The notes under the pieces are model-generated. The model was not told where the DNA came from. It saw only the letters and a list, made by a program, of their open reading frames with translations, and ran no database searches. From Xanthomonas sontii (lineage in GTDB: Bacteria; Pseudomonadota; Gammaproteobacteria; Xanthomonadales; Xanthomonadaceae), in assembly GCF_040529055.1 (NCBI RefSeq), contig NZ_CP132342.1, forward strand, positions 4,214,001 through 4,278,000: a stretch of DNA of 64,000 nt, given 5' to 3'. Shown piece by piece: positions 45,797 to 53,868 of this stretch (position 1 is the first letter of the stretch; each line of letters begins with the position of its first letter). The translations under genes were made by a program, and so were the position numbers.

Positions 45797-48700
45797 TCAG
45801 GGCTTCCCGGACGCAGCCGGCGGCGTCGCGGCAGGCGCCGCCGGCGGGCGAGCCGACTCGCGCTCGATCACGTCCACCTTGGGATCCTTCCACGGCCCGG
45901 TGACCCGGTAGGTGCGCGCGCCGATGTTGCCCAGCGGCTTGCCCAGCACCGCGTTGGCGGCGGCGCCGACCGCCGCGCCGACCGGCCCGCCGGCCACCGC
46001 GCCGACCACGGTCAACAGGTTGCCGGACTTGGGATTGACGTCGATGGTCTGGTCGAACTGCTGGGCGCGCAGGTCGGCCTCGCCGCGCACCTTGATCTCC
46101 GCGGCCGGGCCATCGATGACCAGGTTGTCGCTGCGCGCCAGGCCGTCGCCGAAACGGATCTGGCCGTCGATGCGGTTGAAGGCGAAGCCCTTGGAGAAGA
46201 AGTCGCGGAAATCGAACATCAGCCGCCGCGGCAGTTGCGCCACGCTGAGCAGGCCGAGCACGCGTCCGGCGCCCGGGTTCAGTTCCAGCAACTGCCCATT
46301 GCGCGCGGCCACGTCGAGCTGCCCCTGCACCGTGGCCAGTTGCAGGCCGGACGGCGTGCCCGGCCAGGCGGCGCTGAGCGTCAGCTGGCCTTCGCCGCCG
46401 CGCACCTGCCCGCCGAAGTCCAGGTTCTGCATCAGTTCGCCCAGGTCGCGGCTGTCGACGTTGGCGTTGAGCTGGGTCCGGGCGGTGGCGCCCTTGCCGC
46501 GCCAGTCGCCGCTGATGTCGATCTTCTGCTTGTCCGAGCGCAGGTGCAGTTGGTCCACCTGCATGCCGTCGGCGAGCTTGCGCGTGCGCAGCGAGGCCGC
46601 GCCGAGGGTCATCGCGCCGAAGCGCAGGTCGTCCACGTCCAGCGCCAGCGCCGGGATCGTGGCCGGGTCCAGGCTGTCGGCGAACGGGCCGGCCGGGACC
46701 GGGCCGGCGCTGCCGGCGACCCCGCTGTCGGCGGGCGTGGCGACCACCGCCGTCGGCGTGCCGTTCGCCACCGGCAAGGTGGCCGTGGCCGAGCGCCAGT
46801 GCACCCGCGCCAGGCGTCCGCCGAGCACGCCGCCGTCCTTGGTCGGCACGCTGAGGTCGCCGGCCAGGGCCGGGCCGTCCAGGTGCACGTCGATGCTGTC
46901 GGCCTGCGGCAGCAGGCGCAGGCGGGTGTTGTCGAACACGCCGCCCAGCAACAGCAGATGGTCGGCCAGGATCTCGATGCGCCGCAGCGGCATCGGGTCT
47001 TCGCCGCCGTTGGCCGCGGCGGCGTTCGGATCGGGGCGGCTGACCACGCCGATCCAGTCGATGGCGTTCAGCGCCGCGGTGCGCCCGCTGACCACAAGGC
47101 CGCTGGCCGGCGGTTCGTCGGCGACGTGATCGCTGCCCATCACCACGCGCACGCCGGTCTTGCCGCCCTGGCTGCGCGCCGCCAGCGCCATCAGCTTGCC
47201 GAAGGCCACCTCGATGCGACCGCTGCCGACCGGCAGCGGCACGTTGACCGAGGTCGCCAGCGGCGTCGCCGGCGCCTTGTCCATCGGCGCCGGCATCAGC
47301 AGCTGGGTGCCGACCAGGTCCGAGCGCAGTTGCAGCCGGGTCGGCGGCTGCGCGCCGCCGTCGGGGGTCTTGGGCAGGCCGACGCCGATGTTCCAGCGCG
47401 AGCGGCCCTGCACGTACGGCTTGAGCCAGGCCATTTCCGGCACGCGGTCGAGCAGTTCGTTCGCGTCCAGCGACGCGCTCAGCGCGGCCTCGAAGGCCTG
47501 TTGCGGATCCTGCACGCCGTCGCCGGCGCGCAGCGCCAGTTCGCCCTGGTGGCCCTGGTAGGCCACGCTCAGCTTCTGCGCGGCGAATCCGGTATCGCTG
47601 TAGTTGGCGCTGCCGCGCATGTCGTCGAAGGCCAGGTCCCAGCGCTTGTCGGCGATATGCGCGCCGAGCAGGTCGACCGTGCCGCGCAGGTGGTGGGTGC
47701 CGATGTCGGCGCGCAGCGGCTGCAGCAGGTCGAAGGTGACATCGGCCGGCCCCGACGCGCTGAGCGCATCCAGGGTGTCGCCGTAATGGGCATGCAGCGG
47801 ACTCTGCCGCAGCATCGCCAGCAGCTTGCCGGTCTCGGCGCGGGTGCTGGCCAGCACGCTGAGCTGGCCTTCCTTGTAGTCGGGCAGCGCCGCCGACAGC
47901 TGCTCCACCGGCACCCCGCCCATGCTGCCGCGGCCGTGCACCTCGAAGCCGTTGCCGATGAAGGCGACGCTGGCGTCCACGTTCTCCACCGCCGGCCAGT
48001 CGTGCTGGAAGCGCACCTTGGCGTCCTCCAGCCGCGCGGTCGCCTCGAAGCGGCCGTTGTGGTCGGCGAACGGCCAGTCGTCCAGGTCGCCGGAGACCAG
48101 CGCATGGCCGTCGCGCAGGCGCCCGCCCTGCAGCGCGGCGTCGAGCCAGTCGGTGGCGGCCTTGCTCATCTTGGAATGGACCCAGAACTTCTTCGCCGCC
48201 ACCACCGGCGCGTCCTGCAGGTCGGCGGCCAGGTCGATCCACGGCCGCGAGCCGTCGTCCTGGAAGCGCAGCCCGCCGCGCACGTCGGCGCCGTAGTCGC
48301 TGCCCTGCACGCGCAGCCCCGGGGTCGCTACGCGCAGGCCGTCGCCATCGCGGAAGGCGACGATGCGCCCGGCCAACTGGACTTGGTGGACCACTCCGAA
48401 GCCGCTGGGCCAGTCGACGCGGACCGGGCTGCCGGCCTCCAGCGCCAGTTCGCCGGCCTGCGCATCGCCGTCGAAGCGGCCACGCAGCCCGCTCACCCCG
48501 GGCGCGCCCCCGGCCGGCGCGAATGCCAGCTCGGCCAGGCGGCCCTGGCCGTACAGCGGACCGCCGGGAACCCCGCTCACCGCCACCTGGGTCAGTTGCA
48601 GACGCGGCTTCGCCACCGCCAACCAACTGCGCAGGCTGGGCGAAAGCCGGTCGCTGAGTCCGGCCACCGCGATCAGCGGCGCCAGGTCGAGCCGATCGCC

Positions 48701-49714
48701 GTACAGGGCGAAACGGCGCCCGCCGGCCACGGTCAGCCCGTCCAGGCGCTGCAGCGGCTGTCCGGCCTGGCCGAACTGCAGTTGCGGCGCATCCAGCCGC
48801 CAGCCGCCGTCGATCTGGCGCCAGCGCGCCTTCGCGCGGAAGGTGGTGAAGGCGAGCTGCGGCCGGGTGCGCCCGTCGGCCAGCGGCGCGCCGCGCAGGC
48901 GCAGCGCGCGCAGCGTGGCGTCCACGGTCACCCCAGCGACCCGGCGCTGCTGCAGGTCCAGCCAGGCCTGGACGTCGCCGACCCCGCCCTGCAGTTCGAT
49001 GCCTGCCGCATGCAGCAGGCCTGCCCAGCCCGCCAGTTCCGCCGGGCGCACCGCCAGGTAGGCCTGGCCGTCGCCACTGCGACGGTCCAGGTCCAGCACC
49101 GCGGTCAGCGGCGCCTGTTGCAGATCGCTCCAGCCGTGCACGCCCACCTGCAGGCGCTCGCCGTTCACGCGCATCCGCAGGTCGATCTTCGGCACCTGCG
49201 CTTCCAGGCCCAGCGACGGGGCGTGTACACGCAGGCGTCCATCGATGACCTGCAACTCGCCCAGCCCTTCCAGCGCATCCAGCGGATCGCCGCCCTGCCC
49301 CGAGGTCGGCAGGCCCTGCACGCTCCAGTTGCCGTCATCGGCGCGCAGCAGGGTCAGCGCCAGGCCGCGCAGGCGCAGCTCGGTGAACGAGCGCCCGGGC
49401 AGCAATCCCGCGTACATCGACACCAGCACCTCGGCCTGGCCGATGCGCACACCATCGCCGGCGCCAATGCGCAGTCCGTCCAGGCGCAGCAACGGACCGC
49501 GCCGGGTCCAGGCCGTCTCCAGCCGGTCGAAGCGGATCGGCCGCCCGGCGCGCTCGCTCAGCCACGCCGCCACCTGCTGCGGATGCCGCTCCACGAACGG
49601 CAGCGCCTGGCTCAGCGCGCCCACCGCCAGGGCCACGCACACCAGCCCGATCGCCACCGCGTAGAACGCGAAACGGCGAGCCAGGCGCAGGCGGCGGCGC
49701 AGCGGGGTGTGCAT
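45797..49714 (-). CDS. yhdP: YhdP-family AsmA-like envelope protein, 1305 aa
   Basis: This very large inner-membrane-anchored protein projects into the periplasm. One N-terminal membrane helix (FAFYAVAIGLVCVALAVGAL, about residues 15-34) is followed by a DUF3971/AsmA-like repeated-beta-groove chain. The C-terminal AsmA_2 part contains GRVLGLLSVAQLPRRLMFDFRDFFSKGFAFNRIDGQIRFGDG, highly characteristic of YhdP. In E. coli YhdP, with TamB and YdbH, carries phospholipid to the outer membrane. The length fits the family (about 1,270). The C terminus is Ala/Pro-rich and ends next to repeat sequence. It lies between rng and tldD as in E. coli. Confidence 0.94.
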   Translation of the reverse strand: MHTPLRRRLRLARRFAFYAVAIGLVCVALAVGALSQALPFVERHPQQVAAWLSERAGRPIRFDRLETAWTRRGPLLRLDGLRIGAGDGVRIGQAEVLVSMYAGLLPGRSFTELRLRGLALTLLRADDGNWSVQGLPTSGQGGDPLDALEGLGELQVIDGRLRVHAPSLGLEAQVPKIDLRMRVNGERLQVGVHGWSDLQQAPLTAVLDLDRRSGDGQAYLAVRPAELAGWAGLLHAAGIELQGGVGDVQAWLDLQQRRVAGVTVDATLRALRLRGAPLADGRTRPQLAFTTFRAKARWRQIDGGWRLDAPQLQFGQAGQPLQRLDGLTVAGGRRFALYGDRLDLAPLIAVAGLSDRLSPSLRSWLAVAKPRLQLTQVAVSGVPGGPLYGQGRLAELAFAPAGGAPGVSGLRGRFDGDAQAGELALEAGSPVRVDWPSGFGVVHQVQLAGRIVAFRDGDGLRVATPGLRVQGSDYGADVRGGLRFQDDGSRPWIDLAADLQDAPVVAAKKFWVHSKMSKAATDWLDAALQGGRLRDGHALVSGDLDDWPFADHNGRFEATARLEDAKVRFQHDWPAVENVDASVAFIGNGFEVHGRGSMGGVPVEQLSAALPDYKEGQLSVLASTRAETGKLLAMLRQSPLHAHYGDTLDALSASGPADVTFDLLQPLRADIGTHHLRGTVDLLGAHIADKRWDLAFDDMRGSANYSDTGFAAQKLSVAYQGHQGELALRAGDGVQDPQQAFEAALSASLDANELLDRVPEMAWLKPYVQGRSRWNIGVGLPKTPDGGAQPPTRLQLRSDLVGTQLLMPAPMDKAPATPLATSVNVPLPVGSGRIEVAFGKLMALAARSQGGKTGVRVVMGSDHVADEPPASGLVVSGRTAALNAIDWIGVVSRPDPNAAAANGGEDPMPLRRIEILADHLLLLGGVFDNTRLRLLPQADSIDVHLDGPALAGDLSVPTKDGGVLGGRLARVHWRSATATLPVANGTPTAVVATPADSGVAGSAGPVPAGPFADSLDPATIPALALDVDDLRFGAMTLGAASLRTRKLADGMQVDQLHLRSDKQKIDISGDWRGKGATARTQLNANVDSRDLGELMQNLDFGGQVRGGEGQLTLSAAWPGTPSGLQLATVQGQLDVAARNGQLLELNPGAGRVLGLLSVAQLPRRLMFDFRDFFSKGFAFNRIDGQIRFGDGLARSDNLVIDGPAAEIKVRGEADLRAQQFDQTIDVNPKSGNLLTVVGAVAGGPVGAAVGAAANAVLGKPLGNIGARTYRVTGPWKDPKVDVIERESARPPAAPAATPPAASGKP

Positions 49715-49717
49715 CAG

Positions 49718-49867
49718 GTGCGGGGAATGGGGAATCGGGAATGGGGAATCGCAACAGCAGAGCGCGAACTGCTCATTGCCGTGTGAAATTCGGCCGAGGA
49801 ATCCAGGGATGCGTCAGCGCGAACAGCGCGCTCTTCCCCCATTCCCCATTCCCGACTCCCGATTCCC
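49718..49867. repeat. Inverted-arm GGGAATGGGGAATCGGG element between rng and yhdP
   Basis: The left arm (49718-49750) and right arm (about 49840-49867) are made of GGGGAAT/GGGAATC units in opposite orientation and flank about 90 bases of unrelated sequence. This is the same type of element found at 59573-59690. It fills the whole gap between yhdP and rng. Confidence 0.85.
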
Positions 49868-49871
49868 GGCC

Positions 49872-51362
49872 TCACAACAACACCACGTCGAACTGCTCCT
49901 GCAGGTATTGTTCGTCGGCCTGGAAGCGGATGGTCTTGCCGAGGAATTCCTCCAGCTCGGCCACCGCCGCCGATTCCTCGTCGGTGATGCGCGCCACCAC
50001 CTTGGTCGAGGCGATCACCAGCAGCCGCGCCGCGTCGAACTGGCGCACCGCGCGGGTGATCTCGCGGAAGATCTCGTAGGTCACGGTCTCGGCGGTCTTG
50101 ATCGAGCCGCGCCCGCTGCATTCCGGGCACGGTTCGGACAGCTGCCGCTCCAGGCTCTCCACGGTGCGCTTGCGGGTCATCTCCACCAGGCCCAGCGGCG
50201 AGAACTCGTACACCGTGGTCTTGGCATGGTCGCGCGAGAGCGCCTTCTCCAGCGTGCGCAGCACCTGGCGGCGGTGCTCGGCGTCGTCCATGTCGATGAA
50301 GTCGATGATGATGATACCGCCGAGGTTGCGCAGCCGCAGTTGCCGCGCCACCGCCTGCGCCGCCTCCAGGTTGGTGCGGAACACCGTCTCCTCGAGGTTG
50401 CGCTGGCCCAGGAACGAGCCGGTGTTGACGTCGATGGTGGTCATCGCCTCGGTCTGGTCGATGACCAGGTAGCCGCCGGACTTCAGCGGCACCTGCTTGT
50501 CCAGCGCGCGGGCGATCTCGTCCTCGACCCCGTACAGGTCGAAGATCGGACGGTCGCCGGTGTACAGCTCCAGGCGCTCGGCCAGCACCGGCATGTACTT
50601 GGCGACGAAGGCCTGCAGCCGTTCGAAGGTCTCGTGCGAATCCACCTTGACCTTCTCCACGTCCTTGCGGATCAGGTCGCGCACCGCGCGCAGCGGCAGG
50701 CTAAGGTCCTCATAGATGATGCTGGCCGGGGCGCCGTCGCGGCCGCGCCGCTCGACCACGTTCCAGACCCGCGACAGGTAGGCGATGTCTTCGGCCAGGG
50801 CCTCGGCCGGCTGGCCCTCGGCATTGGTGCGGATGATGTAGCCGAAACCGCCGTGGCTGGCGGCCAGGTCGGCGACCAGGGTCTTCAGTCGCTGCCGTTC
50901 GGCCTCGTCCTCGATCCGCGCCGACACCCCGATCACCCGCGACTGCGGCAGCAGCACCAGGTAGCGCGAGGGGATGCTGATCTGCGTGGTCAGCCGTGCG
51001 CCCTTGCTGCCGATCGGGTCCTTGACCACCTGCACCACGATGTCCTGGCCGTCGCGCAGCAGTTCCACGATCGGCACCGCCGCCGACACCGGCAATGGCG
51101 TCGCCTCCTCGGTGTCGCCGTTGCCCACCGGCGCCGGCCGCACCACGTCGTTGGCGTGCAGGAACGCCGCGCGCTCCAGCCCGACCTCGACGAAGGCCGC
51201 CTGCATGCCCGGCATCACCCGCTGCACGCGGCCCTTGTAGATATTGCCGACCACGCCGCGGCGCCAGCCGCGCTCGATGTGCAGCTCCTGCAGCATGCCG
51301 TTCTCGATGACGGCCACCCGGGTCTCGCGTGGTGTGACGTTGACCAGGATCTCTTGCGACAT
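49872..51362 (-). CDS. rng: Ribonuclease G, 496 aa
   Basis: This endoribonuclease processes 16S rRNA 5' ends and decays some mRNAs. The S1 RNA-binding domain is near the N terminus (VVGNIYKGRVQRVMPGMQAAFVEVGLERAAFLHANDV). The DNase I-like catalytic domain contains IIIIDFIDMDD, with the Mg-binding aspartates, after GGYLVIDQTEAMTTIDVNTG. The zinc-link CPECSGRGSIKT (CxxC) mediates dimerisation. The protein lacks the long C-terminal scaffold of RNase E, so it is RNase G. The ATG at 51362 overlaps the maf stop by one base (TGATG), so translation is coupled. Confidence 0.96.
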   Translation of the reverse strand: MSQEILVNVTPRETRVAVIENGMLQELHIERGWRRGVVGNIYKGRVQRVMPGMQAAFVEVGLERAAFLHANDVVRPAPVGNGDTEEATPLPVSAAVPIVELLRDGQDIVVQVVKDPIGSKGARLTTQISIPSRYLVLLPQSRVIGVSARIEDEAERQRLKTLVADLAASHGGFGYIIRTNAEGQPAEALAEDIAYLSRVWNVVERRGRDGAPASIIYEDLSLPLRAVRDLIRKDVEKVKVDSHETFERLQAFVAKYMPVLAERLELYTGDRPIFDLYGVEDEIARALDKQVPLKSGGYLVIDQTEAMTTIDVNTGSFLGQRNLEETVFRTNLEAAQAVARQLRLRNLGGIIIIDFIDMDDAEHRRQVLRTLEKALSRDHAKTTVYEFSPLGLVEMTRKRTVESLERQLSEPCPECSGRGSIKTAETVTYEIFREITRAVRQFDAARLLVIASTKVVARITDEESAAVAELEEFLGKTIRFQADEQYLQEQFDVVLL

Positions 51363-51928
51363 CACAGCACTCCGAAGGTGCGCAGCAGGTGGTGGGTCTG
51401 GTGCAGGGGCAGGCCCATCACCCCGGAATAACTGCCGTCGAGACGGCTGACGAAACGCTCGGCGCCGCCCTGGATCGCATACGCGCCGGCCCGCCCCATC
51501 GGCTCGCCGCTGGCCACGTAGTCGGCGATGTCGCGCGCGGACAACGCGGCGAAGGTCACCGCCGTGGGCACCAGAACCAGCTCTTCGCGGCCGGCGGCGA
51601 CCAGCGCCACCGCGGTCATCGCCTGGTGGGTGCGCCCGGACAGGGCCGCCAGCATCGCCGCCGCATCCTCGGCGTCGGCCGGCTTGCCGAACACGCGATC
51701 GTCCAGCACCACCTCGGTGTCGGCGCCGAGCACCACCGCGTCGGCGGCGTCGGCCAGTTGCGCCAAGCCGGCACGGGCCTTGTCCAGCGCCACCCGGCGC
51801 ACATAGGCCTGCGCCGACTCGTCGGCCGCGCGCACTTCCGGCACCTCGAGGTCGAGGATCCGGAACGGCACGCCGAGGCGGGTCAGCAGTTCGTTTCTGC
51901 GAGGGGAACGGGACGCGAGATACAGCAT
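51362..51928 (-). CDS. maf: Maf-like nucleotide pyrophosphatase, 188 aa
   Basis: This cytoplasmic pyrophosphatase removes non-canonical or modified NTPs such as dTTP, UTP and m5U derivatives. The N-terminal signature [19 protein letters not shown] is diagnostic, followed by [25 protein letters not shown] with the catalytic acid residues, and [14 protein letters not shown] [16 protein letters not shown]. The start [11 protein letters not shown] at 51928 leaves only two residues before the signature. It is the first gene of the maf-rng pair. Confidence 0.95.
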   Translation of the reverse strand: MLYLASRSPRRNELLTRLGVPFRILDLEVPEVRAADESAQAYVRRVALDKARAGLAQLADAADAVVLGADTEVVLDDRVFGKPADAEDAAAMLAALSGRTHQAMTAVALVAAGREELVLVPTAVTFAALSARDIADYVASGEPMGRAGAYAIQGGAERFVSRLDGSYSGVMGLPLHQTHHLLRTFGVL

Positions 51929-52061
51929 GGCCGAAGGATAACCCGACCGGACTGACTGAACGATCGCTAATTGCGGGACGATCGCTTCGACCCCGGCGAA
52001 GATCACGACGCGTTCATCGTCGCGGCAACACCCTCGCCCAATCTTCACAAGGAGAACATCG

Positions 52062-52802
52062 ATGCGCGCATTGTCCGTCCGCCCGCTGCTGCTGGCCCTG
52101 TCCCTCGCCCTAGGAGGCACGATGACCGCCCACGCCCAATCCGCCGCGCCCGGCTACGCCGTGCCCGCCGACGGCACCCTGCTCAACATCGCCGCGCAGG
52201 CGGAGGCCAAGCGCGCGCCCGACGTCGCCGCCATCTCCGCCGGCGTGGTCACCCAGGCCACCGACAGCGCCGCGGCGATGCGCCAGAACGCCGAGCAGAT
52301 GACCAAGGTACTGGCCGCGATCCGCGCCGCCGGCATCGCCGACAAGGACGTGCAGACCAGCGGGGTCAGCCTCAACCCGCAGTACAAGTACGCCGAGAAC
52401 CAGGCGCCGCAGATCATCGGCTACCAGGCCAACAACTCGGTGAACCTCAAGGTGCGCGACATCGCCAAGCTCGGCAAGGTGCTCGACGCGCTGGCCGCAC
52501 AGGGCGCCAACCAGATCAACGGCCCCACCTTCGAGATCGACGACCCGGAACCGCTGTACGACCTGGCCCGGGTCGATGCGCTGAAGAAGGCGCAGGCACG
52601 CGCGCAGACCTACGCCAAGGCGCTGGGCCTGCACGTGCGGCGCATCGTCAGCATCTCCGAAGGCAGCAGCGGCGGCGTACGCCCGCCGATGCCGATGATG
52701 CGCGCGATGGCGATGAAGGCGGAGATGGACAGCACCCCGGTCGCGCCCGGCGAGAGCAGCGTCTCGGTCAACTTGGATGTGGTGTTCGAACTGGGCAAGT
52801 AA
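52062..52802 (+). CDS. SIMPL-domain (DUF541) periplasmic protein, 246 aa
   Basis: This exported protein has a signal peptide [20 protein letters not shown] ending near AHAQ, then one SIMPL/DUF541 domain: [87 protein letters not shown], and [20 protein letters not shown]. It matches YggE/BP26-like proteins that form oligomeric periplasmic shells and are linked to oxidative stress. AGGAG precedes the ATG by seven bases. It is a stand-alone gene. Confidence 0.92.
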   Translation: MRALSVRPLLLALSLALGGTMTAHAQSAAPGYAVPADGTLLNIAAQAEAKRAPDVAAISAGVVTQATDSAAAMRQNAEQMTKVLAAIRAAGIADKDVQTSGVSLNPQYKYAENQAPQIIGYQANNSVNLKVRDIAKLGKVLDALAAQGANQINGPTFEIDDPEPLYDLARVDALKKAQARAQTYAKALGLHVRRIVSISEGSSGGVRPPMPMMRAMAMKAEMDSTPVAPGESSVSVNLDVVFELGK

Positions 52803-52825
52803 GCCCGGTCCGCCCCCTCCTTCGC

Positions 52826-52856
52826 GACGGCGCCTGCGGGCGCCGTCGTCGTTTTC
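52826..52856 (+). terminator. Probable terminator after the SIMPL gene
   Basis: A 9-bp stem, 52826-52834 with 52841-52849, around a CTGCGG loop, followed by TCGTTTT, 23 bases past the stop codon. Confidence 0.75.
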
Positions 52857-53034
52857 GGTCCGCCGCAGCGCCCCTCGCCAATACGGCACCCGGCCTCGAT
52901 CGCCGCCGCCTCTTGCCAAAGTGCCCGCGACCGGCGCACTGTCGAAACGCGGACGGGCGCGATGACCCCATCCGTCGCCCCCGTGCGTTTTCCGGTACCG
53001 CAGTCCACGACACTCCTATCGCAGAGGTGGATCC

Positions 53035-53706
53035 ATGGTTCGCACGCAACTCCCCGCCCCGTCCTTCCGCATCGACCTGTCCCGGGTCCTGGCCTACAGC
53101 ACCGCGATCGCCCTGCACGTGCTGGCCGCCCTGTTGCTGCTGCTTCCGCTCTCGCACGTGACCGCGCCACCGGAACCGGCGCAGGTGCAGCCGCGCTGGC
53201 AGCAACCCGTGGTGGTCCAGGTCACCCCGCCGCCGCCGGTCTTTCCCACCATCGAGAAGCAGACGCCGACGCAACCGCGCACGCCGACCGCAGTCCCGGT
53301 GCCGACCCCGACGCCGGCGCCGCTGTTCGACAGCAGCCCGGTGGTGCTGGACACCGCGCCCAACGTCGACCCCGCGCCCAGCATCGCCGCGCCCAGCCTG
53401 CCGCCGGCGAGCGTGAGCGCACCGGTGGACGGCATGCAGTTGCAGTACCTGCGCGCGCCGGCGCCGCCGTATCCGCGCGACGCGCTGCGCGATCGCCTGC
53501 AGGGCAGCGTGCTGCTGCGGGTGCTGGTCGGCACCGACGGGCAACCGCTGCAGGTCACTGTGGAGAAGAGCAGCGGCCACCGGGTGCTGGACCAGGCCGC
53601 ACGCGACCAGGTACTCAAGCGCTGGGCGTTCAAGCCGGCGCTGCAGAACGGCACGCCGGTGCAGGCGTACGGGCTGGTACCGGTCGATTTTTCGATGGAT
53701 CGCTGA
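53035..53706 (+). CDS. tonB: TonB energy-transducing protein, 223 aa
   Basis: The protein spans the inner membrane and carries proton-motive energy to outer-membrane receptors. One membrane helix lies at about residues 18-40 (LAYSTAIALHVLAALLLLLP), followed by a Pro-rich periplasmic spacer to about 130. The C-terminal TonB domain contains PPYPRDALRDRLQGSVLLRVLV, GHRVLDQAARDQVLKRWAFKPA and ends in PVDFSMDR. A TonB-dependent receptor gene starts 162 bases downstream in the same direction. No exbB/exbD genes are beside it, so they must be elsewhere. It could be one of several TonB paralogues and be dedicated to that receptor. Confidence 0.94.
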   Translation: MVRTQLPAPSFRIDLSRVLAYSTAIALHVLAALLLLLPLSHVTAPPEPAQVQPRWQQPVVVQVTPPPPVFPTIEKQTPTQPRTPTAVPVPTPTPAPLFDSSPVVLDTAPNVDPAPSIAAPSLPPASVSAPVDGMQLQYLRAPAPPYPRDALRDRLQGSVLLRVLVGTDGQPLQVTVEKSSGHRVLDQAARDQVLKRWAFKPALQNGTPVQAYGLVPVDFSMDR

Positions 53707-53739
53707 GGGCTGCAATGCGCCGGCCGGGCACCGCCCGGC

Positions 53740-53780
53740 CGTGCGCGTTACGCAAAAATTCACCATTTGTTCACGATAGA
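53740..53780 (+). promoter_or_regulatory. AT-rich promoter/operator zone of the third receptor
   Basis: CGTTACGCAAAAATTC (from 53746) and ATTTGTTCACGATAGATACA (53765-53784) resemble elements upstream of the receptor at 7131 (TAACGCAAATTTTT and ATTTGTTCATGCTACGGT). The second element starts 104 bases before this start codon and 109 bases before the other one, which suggests a shared promoter or regulator site. Confidence 0.55.
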
Positions 53781-53868
53781 TACACCTAGATGGGAACCAG
53801 CCGGCCGTCAAAAGGTCGGCACTTTCGTCAGAAAGACACAATCTGCGTTTCCAGTTAGGAGAGAAACT

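Noticed and set aside
44243..49786. A 1,847-codon open frame on the plus strand
   Set aside because: It is antisense to tldD and yhdP, has His/Gln/Arg/Ala-rich composition, no domain and no ribosome binding site. It is an artefact of high GC and biased third codon positions.
53767..53868. Extended start for the third receptor
   Set aside because: GTG 53869 has an ideal AGGAG and opens the signal peptide; the upstream codons lie in the probable promoter.
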